This document shows positions 43,239 through 51,654 of a stretch of 64,000 nucleotides of DNA, piece after piece. How positions within the stretch are numbered: the first letter of the stretch is position 1; the number at the start of each line of letters is the position of its first letter. This DNA comes from Taishania sp964580465 (GTDB lineage Bacteria > Bacteroidota > Bacteroidia > Flavobacteriales_D > Crocinitomicaceae). Both the position numbers and the translations under genes were made by a program. The notes beneath the pieces were generated by a model. That model did no database searches, had not been told where the DNA came from, and saw only the letters and a list, made by a program, of their open reading frames with translations. Location: NCBI GenBank assembly GCA_964580465.1, contig CAZOKJ010000011.1, positions 9,271 to 73,270 on the forward strand, in the 5' to 3' direction.

Positions 43239-44116
43239 TGAGAACGAGGATACGATTTATTATTAATCCGATTTCTGGAGTAGGAAAGAAGGGGATTTTG
43301 CCTGAGTTAATTGAACAGTACATTGATAGTGAGCGATTTGATTATGATATTGTCTTTAGTGAATACCGTAAGCATGCTCAGGAATTAGCTATTCAATCAA
43401 CTAAAGAAGGAATTGACATTGTTTGTGCTGTTGGAGGCGATGGTTCTGTTCACGAAGTGGGTACCGCTTTAATAGGTACTCCCACTAAATTAGCAATCAT
43501 TCCTACTGGCTCTGGCAATGGATTAGCTCGTCATTTGGGAATTCCTCTAAGCATTGAAAAGGCAATTCAAAACATCAATGAGATGAATGTCATTCAAATG
43601 GATACTGTTTTAGTAAATGACACGCCGTTTTTAAATGCTGGAGGCTATGGTTTTGATGCGTTAATTGCTAAAAAGTTTGACGAGGGCAAGAAAAGAGGAT
43701 TTTTTACTTACATTAAATTAGTTGCTCAAGAATTTTTTAAATACAATCCAGTGAACGTTACGGTTGACGTGAATGGAAAAGTAAAGAAAATGCCTGTCAT
43801 TTTATGTTCCATTGCCAATGCTTCTGAATTTGGAAATGGTTTTTGTATTTCCCCAAAATCAGATGTTACAGATGGAAAAATTGAGTTGTTTTTATTGAAG
43901 CCTTTTAAAATTTGGGCTTTGCCTAAATTAGCGATTCAATTTTTTAGAAGACGCTCACATCACTCTCGTTTTGCAGAAGTTATTAGCTTTCAAAAAGCAA
44001 AAATAAAATTATCAAAAAGCATAGCTCACTACGATGGAGAACCTTTTAATGTTAGCAAAGATTTAACGGTAGAAGTTGTTCCAAAAAGTTTACATATATT
44101 AGCAGGAAAAAAATAG
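43238..44116 (+). CDS. Diacylglycerol/lipid kinase family protein (YegS/DgkB type)
   Basis: A 292-residue soluble lipid kinase. IRFIINPISGVGKKG opens the domain, VCAVGGDGSVHEVGTALIG is the GGDG nucleotide motif (Ser in place of the usual Thr), and IIPTGSGNGLARHLGIPL follows. Expected to phosphorylate diacylglycerol. The ATG at 43238 overlaps the sulfatase-gene stop (TGATG); a GTG one codon earlier is possible. Coupling to the LtaS-like gene suggests it recycles diacylglycerol released by that enzyme, an inference by analogy with Gram-positive DgkB. Confidence 0.9.
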   Translation: MRTRIRFIINPISGVGKKGILPELIEQYIDSERFDYDIVFSEYRKHAQELAIQSTKEGIDIVCAVGGDGSVHEVGTALIGTPTKLAIIPTGSGNGLARHLGIPLSIEKAIQNINEMNVIQMDTVLVNDTPFLNAGGYGFDALIAKKFDEGKKRGFFTYIKLVAQEFFKYNPVNVTVDVNGKVKKMPVILCSIANASEFGNGFCISPKSDVTDGKIELFLLKPFKIWALPKLAIQFFRRRSHHSRFAEVISFQKAKIKLSKSIAHYDGEPFNVSKDLTVEVVPKSLHILAGKK

Positions 44117-44118
44117 GT

Positions 44119-44571
44119 ATGGGATTTATTTCGACAGATTTAGAAACGATTATACGAAGTTTAGACAAATTAAGTGCTACTACGCAACCTCAATGGGGGG
44201 CAATGAACGCACAACGCATGGTTGAACACTTGACTGAAGGTTTACAAATGTCCATAGGAATTGGAGAATATCAATTATTGATTCCAGAAGATAAAATCGA
44301 TAAAATGAAAGCTATTCTTGCTTCCGATGAACCAATGCCTCGTGGTTTTAAAGTACCTTTCGCTCCTGAAAAATATGAGTTGCGAAATGAGGAATTGGAA
44401 TTAGCTGTTGACGAATTAATTGAAAACTGGTTGGCCTTCGAAGAATATTACGAAGAGAACCCTACAAAAGAACATTTGCATCCTTATTATGGAATGTTAG
44501 ATAAAAACGGTTGGTTGCGCATACATGAGAAACATTTTACGCACCACTTTGAGCAGTTCGGTTTGCTCTAA
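44119..44571 (+). CDS. DinB-superfamily/DUF1569-like protein
   Basis: A 150-residue cytoplasmic helical protein. WGAMNAQRMVEHLTEGLQMS near residue 27 and EKHFTHHFEQFGLL at the C-terminus have the His residues that could bind a metal in the DinB/YfiT helical bundle. The spacing resembles DUF1569. Function is unknown; DinB-type proteins are often thiol-dependent metal enzymes. It lies 2 nt after the lipid-kinase gene, so it is in the same transcript. Confidence 0.65.
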   Translation: MGFISTDLETIIRSLDKLSATTQPQWGAMNAQRMVEHLTEGLQMSIGIGEYQLLIPEDKIDKMKAILASDEPMPRGFKVPFAPEKYELRNEELELAVDELIENWLAFEEYYEENPTKEHLHPYYGMLDKNGWLRIHEKHFTHHFEQFGLL

Positions 44572-44605
44572 AATAAATGAATAAATAACACTAAAAAAGA
44601 CAAAA

Positions 44606-45199
44606 ATGGATATTAATTCACTAATAAACAGTGATTTGGGAAGTCAAATTATTGGTGAGCTTAGTAAAAAAACAGGAGTTTCTTTAAAAGAAACATCTTC
44701 GGTAGTAAAAGAAGCTGCTCCTGCAATGATTGAAAAAATTAAAGCAAATGCCTTTTCGGAACAAGGTGCAAGCGCTTTGATGAATGCTTTATCCAAACAC
44801 GATGGATCTGTACTAGAAAATATCTCTGAATTTTTAGGTGGAAGTGCTTCAAAAGATGGAAGCAAAATTTTAGGTCATGTATTTGGTGACCAAATAAAAG
44901 CGTTTGAATCTGGTATTAGCAAGAAAACAGGCGTCGGTGCAGGAAATGTTTCTTCAATTTTAACATTGTTGGCTCCAATTGTTATGGGCTATATCGGGAA
45001 ACAAAGCAAAGGAAAAGCTTCTTCGGGTATGGATTTAGGAGGGATTCTAGGAGGCATGCTAAGCGGTGGGAAAGGTGGAGGTGTTTTGTCTTCTATCTTA
45101 GAACAAGCTACAGGTGCCGCAGGTACTGGAAAATCTAAATCAAAAGGAGGTTTGGGTGATTTACTGGGTGGATTAGGTAGTTTATTCGGTAAAAAATAA
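44606..45199 (+). CDS. DUF937 domain-containing protein
   Basis: A 197-residue protein. INSDLGSQIIGELSKKTGVS, a helix with MIEKIKANAFSEQG, and VSSILTLLAPIVMGYIGKQS are DUF937 features (YidB-like). The last third is a Gly/Lys/Ser-rich low-complexity region with repeated GGxLGG motifs (GMDLGGILGGMLSGGKGGG). No signal peptide. Function is not known. Confidence 0.83.
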   Translation: MDINSLINSDLGSQIIGELSKKTGVSLKETSSVVKEAAPAMIEKIKANAFSEQGASALMNALSKHDGSVLENISEFLGGSASKDGSKILGHVFGDQIKAFESGISKKTGVGAGNVSSILTLLAPIVMGYIGKQSKGKASSGMDLGGILGGMLSGGKGGGVLSSILEQATGAAGTGKSKSKGGLGDLLGGLGSLFGKK

Positions 45200-45224
45200 T
45201 AATTAAGCATAAAACTAAAAAGAC

Positions 45225-45911
45225 ATGAAAGAGAAAAAGATTTTTGAAGCAACAGAAGAAGCTAAAGGGAAAGCTAAACAATTGCGTATGTTTGCATTGT
45301 TGGCATGGTTCGTTGCAATTGGTTTAGAAGTTTTCGCTATTTTAAAATTGATCACAAATGAAACATTGATGTGGTTAATCATCGTAATTGTTGCAATTCT
45401 AGCATTATCAATTACTGGTTCACTTCTTTGGAAAAAGGCTAATCGTTGGAATCCTGCTTCTGAAAAAGATAAAGCGCGCTTTTTCATTCAAAATCAATTA
45501 GGTGCTCTTATTGCTGCAATTGCTTTCTTGCCTTTGTTGATTCTTATTTTAACCAACAAGAATTTAGACGGTAAAACAAAAGGAATTGCCGGTGCGGTTG
45601 CAGGTGTAGCATTGTTAGTAGCAACAATCGTTGGTATTGATTTTAATCCTCCATCAGTAGAAAAATACACGGAACAAATCAACGCTCAAACAACTGAAGT
45701 TACTGATTTGACAAATGGAGTTGACCTAGTGTATTGGACACCTTCAGGAAATAAATTACACATTTTTGACGATTGTCAACACATCAAAAACAGTACGGTT
45801 TCCAACGGAACAGTTAAACAAGCATGGGAAGCAAGAGGTATTGACAATAATGAAGTTTGCAAAACATGTGCTAATAGAGCTGAAAAGCAAAAAACAAATT
45901 TAGAAGAGTAA
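45225..45911 (+). CDS. Membrane protein with C-terminal Cys/His cluster
   Basis: A 228-residue protein with about four membrane helices (residues 22-40, 48-68, 92-110, 120-138). The soluble C-terminal part has YWTPSGNKLHIFDDCQHIKN and EVCKTCANRAEKQ, so one His, Cys, His and a CxxC could bind zinc. I have seen the YWTPSGxxYH-C-x2-L/I pattern next to CxTC in exported metal-binding-looking domains but cannot name the family. Follows the DUF937 gene by 25 bp and is closed by a terminator. Confidence 0.68.
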   Translation: MKEKKIFEATEEAKGKAKQLRMFALLAWFVAIGLEVFAILKLITNETLMWLIIVIVAILALSITGSLLWKKANRWNPASEKDKARFFIQNQLGALIAAIAFLPLLILILTNKNLDGKTKGIAGAVAGVALLVATIVGIDFNPPSVEKYTEQINAQTTEVTDLTNGVDLVYWTPSGNKLHIFDDCQHIKNSTVSNGTVKQAWEARGIDNNEVCKTCANRAEKQKTNLEE

Positions 45912-45926
45912 ATATTTTTTTTCACT

Positions 45927-45957
45927 AAAAAGCCATCCTTTGGGTGGCTTTTATTTT
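45927..45957. terminator. Bidirectional terminator between convergent genes
   Basis: AAAAGCCATCC (45927-45937) pairs with GGGTGGCTTTT (45942-45952) with one wobble, TTT-type loop, T-rich on the plus side and A-rich upstream for the minus side. The last bases overlap the DUF2490 gene end. Confidence 0.85.
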
Positions 45958-46697
45958 GCTAACGAATTTTCAACCACTGTTTTTTCCTTCTTCTTAGGAA
46001 TACTATAAGCTAAATTGACAACAACATTGTGATCATGCAAATGCTTGAAAGGTAATTTAAGAATGTATAAATATCCAAATTCAATGGTAAATTGTTGAGG
46101 CAATTTGAAACTAAATTCAAGGCCCAATCTGTTGTCATGAAGTAGTTTGTTGACAGGAACACCTGCAACATTTAATCTTAATTCTTCATGGAAATTCATT
46201 TTGACAAAATTAGCCAAAGTAAAACTTAAACCAACTTTAGGATTGATTCTGAGAATTGTATTTTGATCATCAAAAACTCGAATGTCAAAGGAATTAGCAT
46301 TTATGAAGTCAATTTTTGGAGCAATTTTGTATTTTAATTTAACGACGCCACTGAATCGAAATTCTGGTGTTGATGGCTTGGATTCGTCTGATTGTTTTCT
46401 GATTTTAGGAGTGTTTAAGTAAAATCCAAAAGGGGATAATCCAAAAGTAACAGATGATTTATGATTGTAATTCACCCAAAAACGAAGTGCTGAAAGGTAA
46501 GGTTTATCTATTAAATTGTAATTGTCAAAGCCGCTTTGCCTTCTGTAATTCAATTCTGTGTCAAAGGTAAATTTATTTTTTACTGGTGCGGTAATTACAG
46601 CTTTTAAACGCAGGTTTAAATCATGTTCTTCCTGTGCAAAAGGTAAATTGATGGTTGTTAAAAAGGTTAAAAATAAAAAATGTAACTTATTCTTCAT
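45951..46697 (-). CDS. DUF2490 domain-containing outer-membrane protein
   Basis: A 248-residue protein with a signal peptide (cleavage near LPFAQ, residue 22). The mature part is a series of amphipathic strands: FTFDTELNYRRQSGFDNYNL, LRFWVNYNHKSSVTFGLSPF, MNFHEELRLNVAG and LEFSFKLPQQFTIEFGYLY. This fits DUF2490, predicted barrels of Bacteroidota. Function is unknown. The Lys-rich C-terminus (SIPKKKEKTVVENSLAK) is not the usual aromatic end of a barrel. Confidence 0.78.
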   Translation of the reverse strand: MKNKLHFLFLTFLTTINLPFAQEEHDLNLRLKAVITAPVKNKFTFDTELNYRRQSGFDNYNLIDKPYLSALRFWVNYNHKSSVTFGLSPFGFYLNTPKIRKQSDESKPSTPEFRFSGVVKLKYKIAPKIDFINANSFDIRVFDDQNTILRINPKVGLSFTLANFVKMNFHEELRLNVAGVPVNKLLHDNRLGLEFSFKLPQQFTIEFGYLYILKLPFKHLHDHNVVVNLAYSIPKKKEKTVVENSLAK

Positions 46698-46734
46698 TCG
46701 TTTTTTTTTACAAATGTATTAGTTAAAAATAAAT

Positions 46735-46763
46735 AAGAGGTACTCTTAGCAAGAATACCTCTT
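46735..46763 (-). terminator. Terminator of the trxA operon
   Basis: AAGAGGTA (46735-46742) pairs with TACCTCTT (46756-46763), with an inner CTCTT/AAGAA stem; A/T-rich flank gives T residues on the minus strand. Confidence 0.8.
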
Positions 46764-46794
46764 CATTTTTGTAAAGTAATAATAGGTTACACTA

Positions 46795-47514
46795 TCATTT
46801 ATTTGTTTTTAGTTGTTCTCGAATGGTATTTTCATCAACCAATCCGAGCTGGTTCCATACTTCTTTACCGTTTTTATATAATTTCAATGTTGGCAATCCT
46901 GTAACTTGTAAACTTGCTGCCAATTGTGGATGCTCATCTGTATTGATACGTACAAGTTCCATTACTTCTTTAGAATCTTCTGCAATTTTCATCAAATAAG
47001 GTTCCATTTTTTTACAAGGAGAACACCAATCTGCGTAAAAATCAACTAAAATTAATTTATCAGATTGAATCATTGCTTTGTAGTCATCCATTGACAATGA
47101 TTTTTTCTTGTTAGCAGAAATTTCTGGCATGTTTTCACCTCTCCAATGCAACATTCCACCAGTAAGTTCATACACATGTTCAAAGCCCATTTTTCTCAAT
47201 TCATAAGCTGCTGAAGCACTTCTGTTTCCACTTAAACAATAAACAAGTACAGGTTCTGTTTTTGACAATTTCTCAACATTATCAAAAAACGAAGGATCAT
47301 TCCAGTTAATGTTTGTGGCGTTTTCAATATGTCCATCTTCAAATTCTTCAGGAGTACGAACGTCAATCAACTGAGTATTTTTAGCTTGTTCTATTAATTG
47401 TTGAAACTCTTTTGGATTCAAGTTGGTTTTCTCAGGTAAATCACCTGATGCAGTGTTTGAGCTACAAGAATAAGCTGTAAACACCAATGCTAACATCCAG
47501 AAAATACTACGCAT
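46795..47514 (-). CDS. Rhodanese-thioredoxin fusion lipoprotein
   Basis: A 239-residue exported protein. MRSIFWMLALVFTAYSC is a lipoprotein signal (Cys17). Residues about 30-132 form a rhodanese domain: LIDVRTPEEFEDGHIENATN and active loop VYCLSGNRSASAAY with Cys93. Residues about 142-239 form a thioredoxin domain: LVDFYADWCSPCKKMEPYL with Cys164/Cys167, and the cis-Pro in VTGLPTLKLYKNGKE. The fusion would put sulfurtransfer and dithiol chemistry together in the periplasm, anchored by lipid. It lies 3 nt after the cytoplasmic-type trxA, so both are in one transcript. The reaction is not established. Confidence 0.88.
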   Translation of the reverse strand: MRSIFWMLALVFTAYSCSSNTASGDLPEKTNLNPKEFQQLIEQAKNTQLIDVRTPEEFEDGHIENATNINWNDPSFFDNVEKLSKTEPVLVYCLSGNRSASAAYELRKMGFEHVYELTGGMLHWRGENMPEISANKKKSLSMDDYKAMIQSDKLILVDFYADWCSPCKKMEPYLMKIAEDSKEVMELVRINTDEHPQLAASLQVTGLPTLKLYKNGKEVWNQLGLVDENTIREQLKTNK

Positions 47515-47517
47515 AAA

Positions 47518-47811
47518 TTATTTGTTTTCGTTAATTAATCGTTCTAATTCATTGGCAGGAAAAACACCTGATTGTCTCCATTTAAGCTCCCCATTTTTAA
47601 AAATCATTAGAGTTGGAACCCCACGAATTTGAAAATGTTGCGCAACTTGTGGGTTTTTATCCACATCAATTTTAATAATAGCGGCTGATTCGCCAACTCT
47701 TCCTTTTAAATCTTCTAAAATTGGCCCCATCATTTTACAAGGCCCACACCATTCAGCTGAAAAATCAACTAAAACGGGTTTGTCTTGATTAATTATTTCT
47801 TGAAATGTCAT
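47518..47811 (-). CDS. trxA: Thioredoxin
   Basis: A 97-residue thioredoxin with the redox motif SAEWCGPCKMMGPIL (Cys22 and Cys25) and cis-Pro in IRGVPTLMIFKNGEL. No signal peptide, so it should act in the cytoplasm reducing protein disulfides. Slightly shorter than E. coli TrxA (108). It is the first gene of a two-gene unit with the rhodanese-thioredoxin lipoprotein. Confidence 0.93.
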   Translation of the reverse strand: MTFQEIINQDKPVLVDFSAEWCGPCKMMGPILEDLKGRVGESAAIIKIDVDKNPQVAQHFQIRGVPTLMIFKNGELKWRQSGVFPANELERLINENK

Positions 47812-47831
47812 TTTTTTTTCATTTTATGGTA

Positions 47832-47865
47832 CAAAATTAATGCAACAGATTAGAAGAGTCAGCAA
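47832..47865 (-). promoter_or_regulatory. Putative promoter of the trxA operon
   Basis: On the minus strand, TTG (47865-47863), 23-nt spacer, TAATTTTG (47839-47832), about 20 nt before the ATG of trxA at 47811. Confidence 0.55.
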
Positions 47866-47884
47866 CAAAAGTTACATAGCAACA

Positions 47885-48532
47885 TTATTCAGTAAAAGCA
47901 TACATGACAATATTGGCTCCCATTTGCAATGCTTGTTTTCTTTTTTCAGCTGAATCGTTGTGTACTTCTGGATCCTCCCATCCATCTCCTAAGTCTGTTT
48001 CGTGTGTATAGAGTAAAATAACTTTGCCATTTTCAATGATGCCAAATGCTTGTGGTGGTTTATTATCATGTTCATGAATTTTAGGCAAACCATTGAACTT
48101 GAATTTTTTAGTAAAAATAGGATGGTTGTATGGCAATTCTACTAATTGTTTGTTTGGAAAAACTTTCTTGATTTCTGTTCGAATAAATTGATCCATACCA
48201 TAGTTGTCGTCAATGTGTAAAAAACCGCCACCTAACAAATAATTTCTTAAATTTTCTGCTTCTTGTGAGGAAAAAACAACGTTTCCATGTCCTGTCATGT
48301 GTACAAAGGGATAGCGAAATAAATCTGCGCTTCCAACGTCAACATAAGGTACTTCAGGCGAAATGTTCATGTTTAATTGTTCATTGCAAAATTTTGCAAG
48401 ATTCGGAACAGAAGTAGGATTGGCGTAATAATCACCACCGCCATTGTATTTTATCACGGCAAATTGATAAGCGTATTGTGCGTTTCCAATGAAAACGATG
48501 ATTAAAAAAACGAATAAAAGACGAATTTTCAT
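47885..48532 (-). CDS. DUF4159 domain-containing exported protein
   Basis: A 215-residue protein with a signal peptide ending near IGNAQ (residue 19). FAVIKYNGGGDYYANPTSVP, FVHMTGHGNVVFSSQEAENL, LLGGGFLHIDDNYGMDQFIR and LPYNHPIFTKKFKFNGLP match DUF4159, which has a glutamine-amidotransferase-like fold (FHxTGHG at the nucleophile-elbow position). The family often sits beside VWA/MoxR genes; here it ends the pepT-holA-rsmE operon, overlapping rsmE by 4 nt. Function is unknown. Confidence 0.87.
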   Translation of the reverse strand: MKIRLLFVFLIIVFIGNAQYAYQFAVIKYNGGGDYYANPTSVPNLAKFCNEQLNMNISPEVPYVDVGSADLFRYPFVHMTGHGNVVFSSQEAENLRNYLLGGGFLHIDDNYGMDQFIRTEIKKVFPNKQLVELPYNHPIFTKKFKFNGLPKIHEHDNKPPQAFGIIENGKVILLYTHETDLGDGWEDPEVHNDSAEKRKQALQMGANIVMYAFTE

Positions 48533-49224
48533 GTTTCAATTTTCATTAATGCTTGCATGCAAGCGTATAAACCTGCTGTTTCTGTTCGCAAACGATTTTC
48601 ACCCAAGGTAATTGCACGATACCCATTGTTAACAGCATTTTCATATTCTTGTAAGGTAAAATCTCCTTCTGGTCCAATTAAAATTGGGCTTTTAAAATCA
48701 AAATCTGATAGTAAATGAAATTTTTCCCCTTCGTAACAATGAGCCATGTATCCATTTGGATGTTGTTTTACAAAGTCATCTACTTTGGTTAAGTCATTGA
48801 TTTTGGGTAAAAACAAACGCTTGGATTGTTTCATCGCACTTATGGCAATGTTTTCAAATCGTTCCAATTTTATTGCTTTACGCTCAGAATTTTTACTCAA
48901 TAAAAAAGTGATTTCTGTAATTCCGAGTTCAGTTGATTTTTCCACAAACCATTCCATGCGTTCATTCATCTTTGTTGGACAAATAGCAATGTGAATCGAG
49001 TAGGATGGAGGTGTTTGCTCTGTAATAGCAACAAGTTCAACCAAACAATGTTTTTGGTGAGCATTTAAAATAGTTGCTGTAGCTTGCAAACCACGACCAT
49101 TTAAAAGGCCTATTTCATCTCCTTCTTTTAGGCGCAACACTTTGACGATGTGGCGTGATTCCGTTTCATCCAATTCGAATTGCTTTGTAGTAGCATCTAT
49201 GCGAGAGTCAAAAAATAAATGCAT
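48529..49224 (-). CDS. rsmE: 16S rRNA (uracil(1498)-N(3))-methyltransferase
   Basis: A 231-residue SPOUT-class methyltransferase that modifies U1498 of 16S rRNA. The N-terminal PUA-like part (LDETESRHIVKVLRLKEGDE) is followed by AICPTKMNERMEWFVEKSTE, ELGITEITFLLSKNSERK, and the knotted SAM-binding segments ILIGPEGDFTLQEYENAV and ITLGENRLRTETAGLYACM. Starts 1 nt after the holA stop. Confidence 0.94.
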   Translation of the reverse strand: MHLFFDSRIDATTKQFELDETESRHIVKVLRLKEGDEIGLLNGRGLQATATILNAHQKHCLVELVAITEQTPPSYSIHIAICPTKMNERMEWFVEKSTELGITEITFLLSKNSERKAIKLERFENIAISAMKQSKRLFLPKINDLTKVDDFVKQHPNGYMAHCYEGEKFHLLSDFDFKSPILIGPEGDFTLQEYENAVNNGYRAITLGENRLRTETAGLYACMQALMKIET

Positions 49225-49225
49225 A

Positions 49226-50224
49226 TTAATTCATTAATTGGTAAATCATTTCTTTCATTAACTCTCCATCATTGGAACTAGCATTTTCCAATCCTTTTGC
49301 TTTTAAGTCATATTCTTGTAACAAAGCAATGTTTGCAGCTACTTTTTTTGGATTGTAAATTCTAGACGCACTGATGTATTGACCTACTAAAAATGGAGCA
49401 ACTCCCAAAGCAGAAGCTAATGCAGCTTGAGATTTGTCTTTCGAAAAATGAAGTTGCATTAATTTTAAATGAAAGTTGAATAAATTAGAAATAATCGGAA
49501 TAATAGGACCCATTTTTGGGTTTTTGTCAAAATAATGAACGATTTTATTCGCTTTTTCGATGTTTCTTTCAGCAAAAGCATTGGTCAACTCAAAGAAATT
49601 GTAATCTTTTGAAATACCAATGTTCTCCTCAATGTGAACATCGTTGATCATTGTTCCTTTTTCAACAAGAATAGAAAGTTTTTCCAACTCATTCACAATG
49701 CGACTAATGTCTGTTCCTAAGAATTCAGCAAGTAAAGTTGCAGCTTTAGGTGAAATGAGGTAACCTTCTGATTTAGCGTAGTTAACAATCCAATCAACAA
49801 TTTTGTAATCTTTAACTTTATCCGATAAAAAAGTAACGCCATTTGAACCAATAGCTTTGTACACTTTTTTTCGAGTGTCAAACTTTTTGTGTTTGTAAGC
49901 AATGACGAATACCGTTGTTTCTGTTGGATGATTGAAATAAGACTCAAGTTCGTCAATGTCTCTAAATTCTTGAGCTTCTTTGATAACAACCAATCGGTGA
50001 GTGCCAATTAGCGGATAAGATCTTGCCTCTGAAATGATGGCACCAGCATCACATTCCTTTCCGTAAACAATGCTTTGATCAAAATCACGACTGCTCTCAT
50101 CCACAACATTGTCGATAAGAGCATCGGTGATTAAGTCAATATAATAAGGTTCCTCTCCATGAAGAAAATAGATCTTCTTGAAGTTTTTTTCCTTGATTTC
50201 TTTTATGAGCGCTCTGTGTGGCAT
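49226..50224 (-). CDS. holA: DNA polymerase III subunit delta
   Basis: A 332-residue clamp-loader subunit. IYFLHGEEPYYIDLITDALI is the HolA N-terminal signature, VIKEAQEFRDIDELESYF follows, then FLGTDISRIVNELEKLSILV and the C-terminal collar domain. Delta opens the beta clamp and works with the products of dnaX, which is also in this window at 61.7 kb. Its start immediately follows the pepT stop. Confidence 0.9.
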   Translation of the reverse strand: MPHRALIKEIKEKNFKKIYFLHGEEPYYIDLITDALIDNVVDESSRDFDQSIVYGKECDAGAIISEARSYPLIGTHRLVVIKEAQEFRDIDELESYFNHPTETTVFVIAYKHKKFDTRKKVYKAIGSNGVTFLSDKVKDYKIVDWIVNYAKSEGYLISPKAATLLAEFLGTDISRIVNELEKLSILVEKGTMINDVHIEENIGISKDYNFFELTNAFAERNIEKANKIVHYFDKNPKMGPIIPIISNLFNFHLKLMQLHFSKDKSQAALASALGVAPFLVGQYISASRIYNPKKVAANIALLQEYDLKAKGLENASSNDGELMKEMIYQLMN

Positions 50225-51472
50225 TTACTCTTCGTGTCCTTCCCAAATTTTGATTAATTCAATCATGGTTTTTACAGCTTTTTCCATGTCTTGAACACTT
50301 ACATACTCATGTTTTGAGTGGATAGCCATTTCACCTGTGAACAAGTTTGGACAAGGCAATCCCATGAAAGATAAACGAGAACCATCAGTACCACCACGAA
50401 TAATCGATGGGCGTGGTTCAACTCCAGCACGTTTCATTGCATCAATGGCATAATCAGTAACAAATGGCACGCTTTGAAGTACTTCCTTCATGTTGCGGTA
50501 TTGTTCCTTCACTTCAAATGTCATGCTAGCACCATTGTGCGGTTCAATAATCATTTGAGCCAATGATTGCAACTCATCTTCAAATTTTGCTAATTTTTCT
50601 GTCAAGTGATCGCGGATAATAAAGCTAACAGTTGTTTCTTCCATGATACCACTGATTTGAACTGGATGCACAAATCCTTGTCTTCCTTCTGTAGTTTCAG
50701 GCGACCAGCGATCTGTAGGCAACGCAGCAACGAAATCAGACGCTAATTTAATCGCATTAATCATCTTTCCTTTTGCATAACCAGGGTGAGCACTTACACC
50801 TTTAAAAGTAACCTTAACGGCATCTGCAGAAAACGTTTCATCTTCAATAGAACCTAAAACTCCTCCGTCTAAAGTATAACCGTAATCAGCGTTTAATTTT
50901 TTAATATCTAAATGGTCAACACCTCTACCAACTTCCTCATCTGGAGTAAACAAGATGCGAATTGGTCCGTGTTTAACTTCTGGATGTGTTACAATGTAAT
51001 TCACAAAATCCATAATGATAGCAATTCCTGCTTTGTCATCAGCACCTAACAACGTTGTACCGCTTGCTGTGATAATATCGTCACCAATTTTCTCCTTTAA
51101 GTAAGGATGCATTTCTGTTGTAATGATTTGAGTCGGATCATCTGGCAAAACAATAGGTTGGCCAGTATAATTGCGGTGCACAATTGGTTTTACATTTGTC
51201 CCTGTAACGTCTGGGGCAGTGTCCATGTGCGAACAAAAACAAATGGTTGGTGCGTTCTTTTCTGTGTTGCTTGGAATAGTACCAAAAACATATCCCCATT
51301 CATCCATTTCAGCATCATTGATGCCTAAGTTTTTCAATTCCTCAACCAACACTTTTGCTAAATCTTTTTGCTTCATTGTTGAAGGAAAAGTGGTTGAATT
51401 TGGATCCGCCGTTGTGTCTATTTTTGCGTAGCGGATAAAATTCTCTTCTACTTGATGTTTATAATTACTCAT
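50225..51472 (-). CDS. pepT: Peptidase T (tripeptidase)
   Basis: A 415-residue zinc aminopeptidase of the M20 family that removes N-terminal residues from tripeptides. Metal ligands and catalytic residues are visible in ICFCSHMDTAPDVTG, TTLLGADDKAGIAIIMDF and ILFTPDEEVGRGVDHLDIKK; KGVSAHPGYAKGKMINAI and IIRGGTDGSRLSFMGLPCPN complete the active site. Cytoplasmic. First gene of the pepT-holA-rsmE-DUF4159 operon. TATCTTTG on the minus strand (51490-51497) is a likely -7 element. Confidence 0.95.
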   Translation of the reverse strand: MSNYKHQVEENFIRYAKIDTTADPNSTTFPSTMKQKDLAKVLVEELKNLGINDAEMDEWGYVFGTIPSNTEKNAPTICFCSHMDTAPDVTGTNVKPIVHRNYTGQPIVLPDDPTQIITTEMHPYLKEKIGDDIITASGTTLLGADDKAGIAIIMDFVNYIVTHPEVKHGPIRILFTPDEEVGRGVDHLDIKKLNADYGYTLDGGVLGSIEDETFSADAVKVTFKGVSAHPGYAKGKMINAIKLASDFVAALPTDRWSPETTEGRQGFVHPVQISGIMEETTVSFIIRDHLTEKLAKFEDELQSLAQMIIEPHNGASMTFEVKEQYRNMKEVLQSVPFVTDYAIDAMKRAGVEPRPSIIRGGTDGSRLSFMGLPCPNLFTGEMAIHSKHEYVSVQDMEKAVKTMIELIKIWEGHEE

Positions 51473-51654
51473 TTCGATTTGATTTGTGTCAAAGATAATG
51501 AATTTTTATTCGCTAAAATGATAGGGTGAGAATAAATATCAACAAATTTTCAAAAAATTGGTATGGTTTTGGATAGTTTATTTGTAGAATTGCACAAAAA
51601 GATTCGTTTTTACAAAAAAAATGAATAGTTTTAACTTAAATAAGTGTACTAAAA

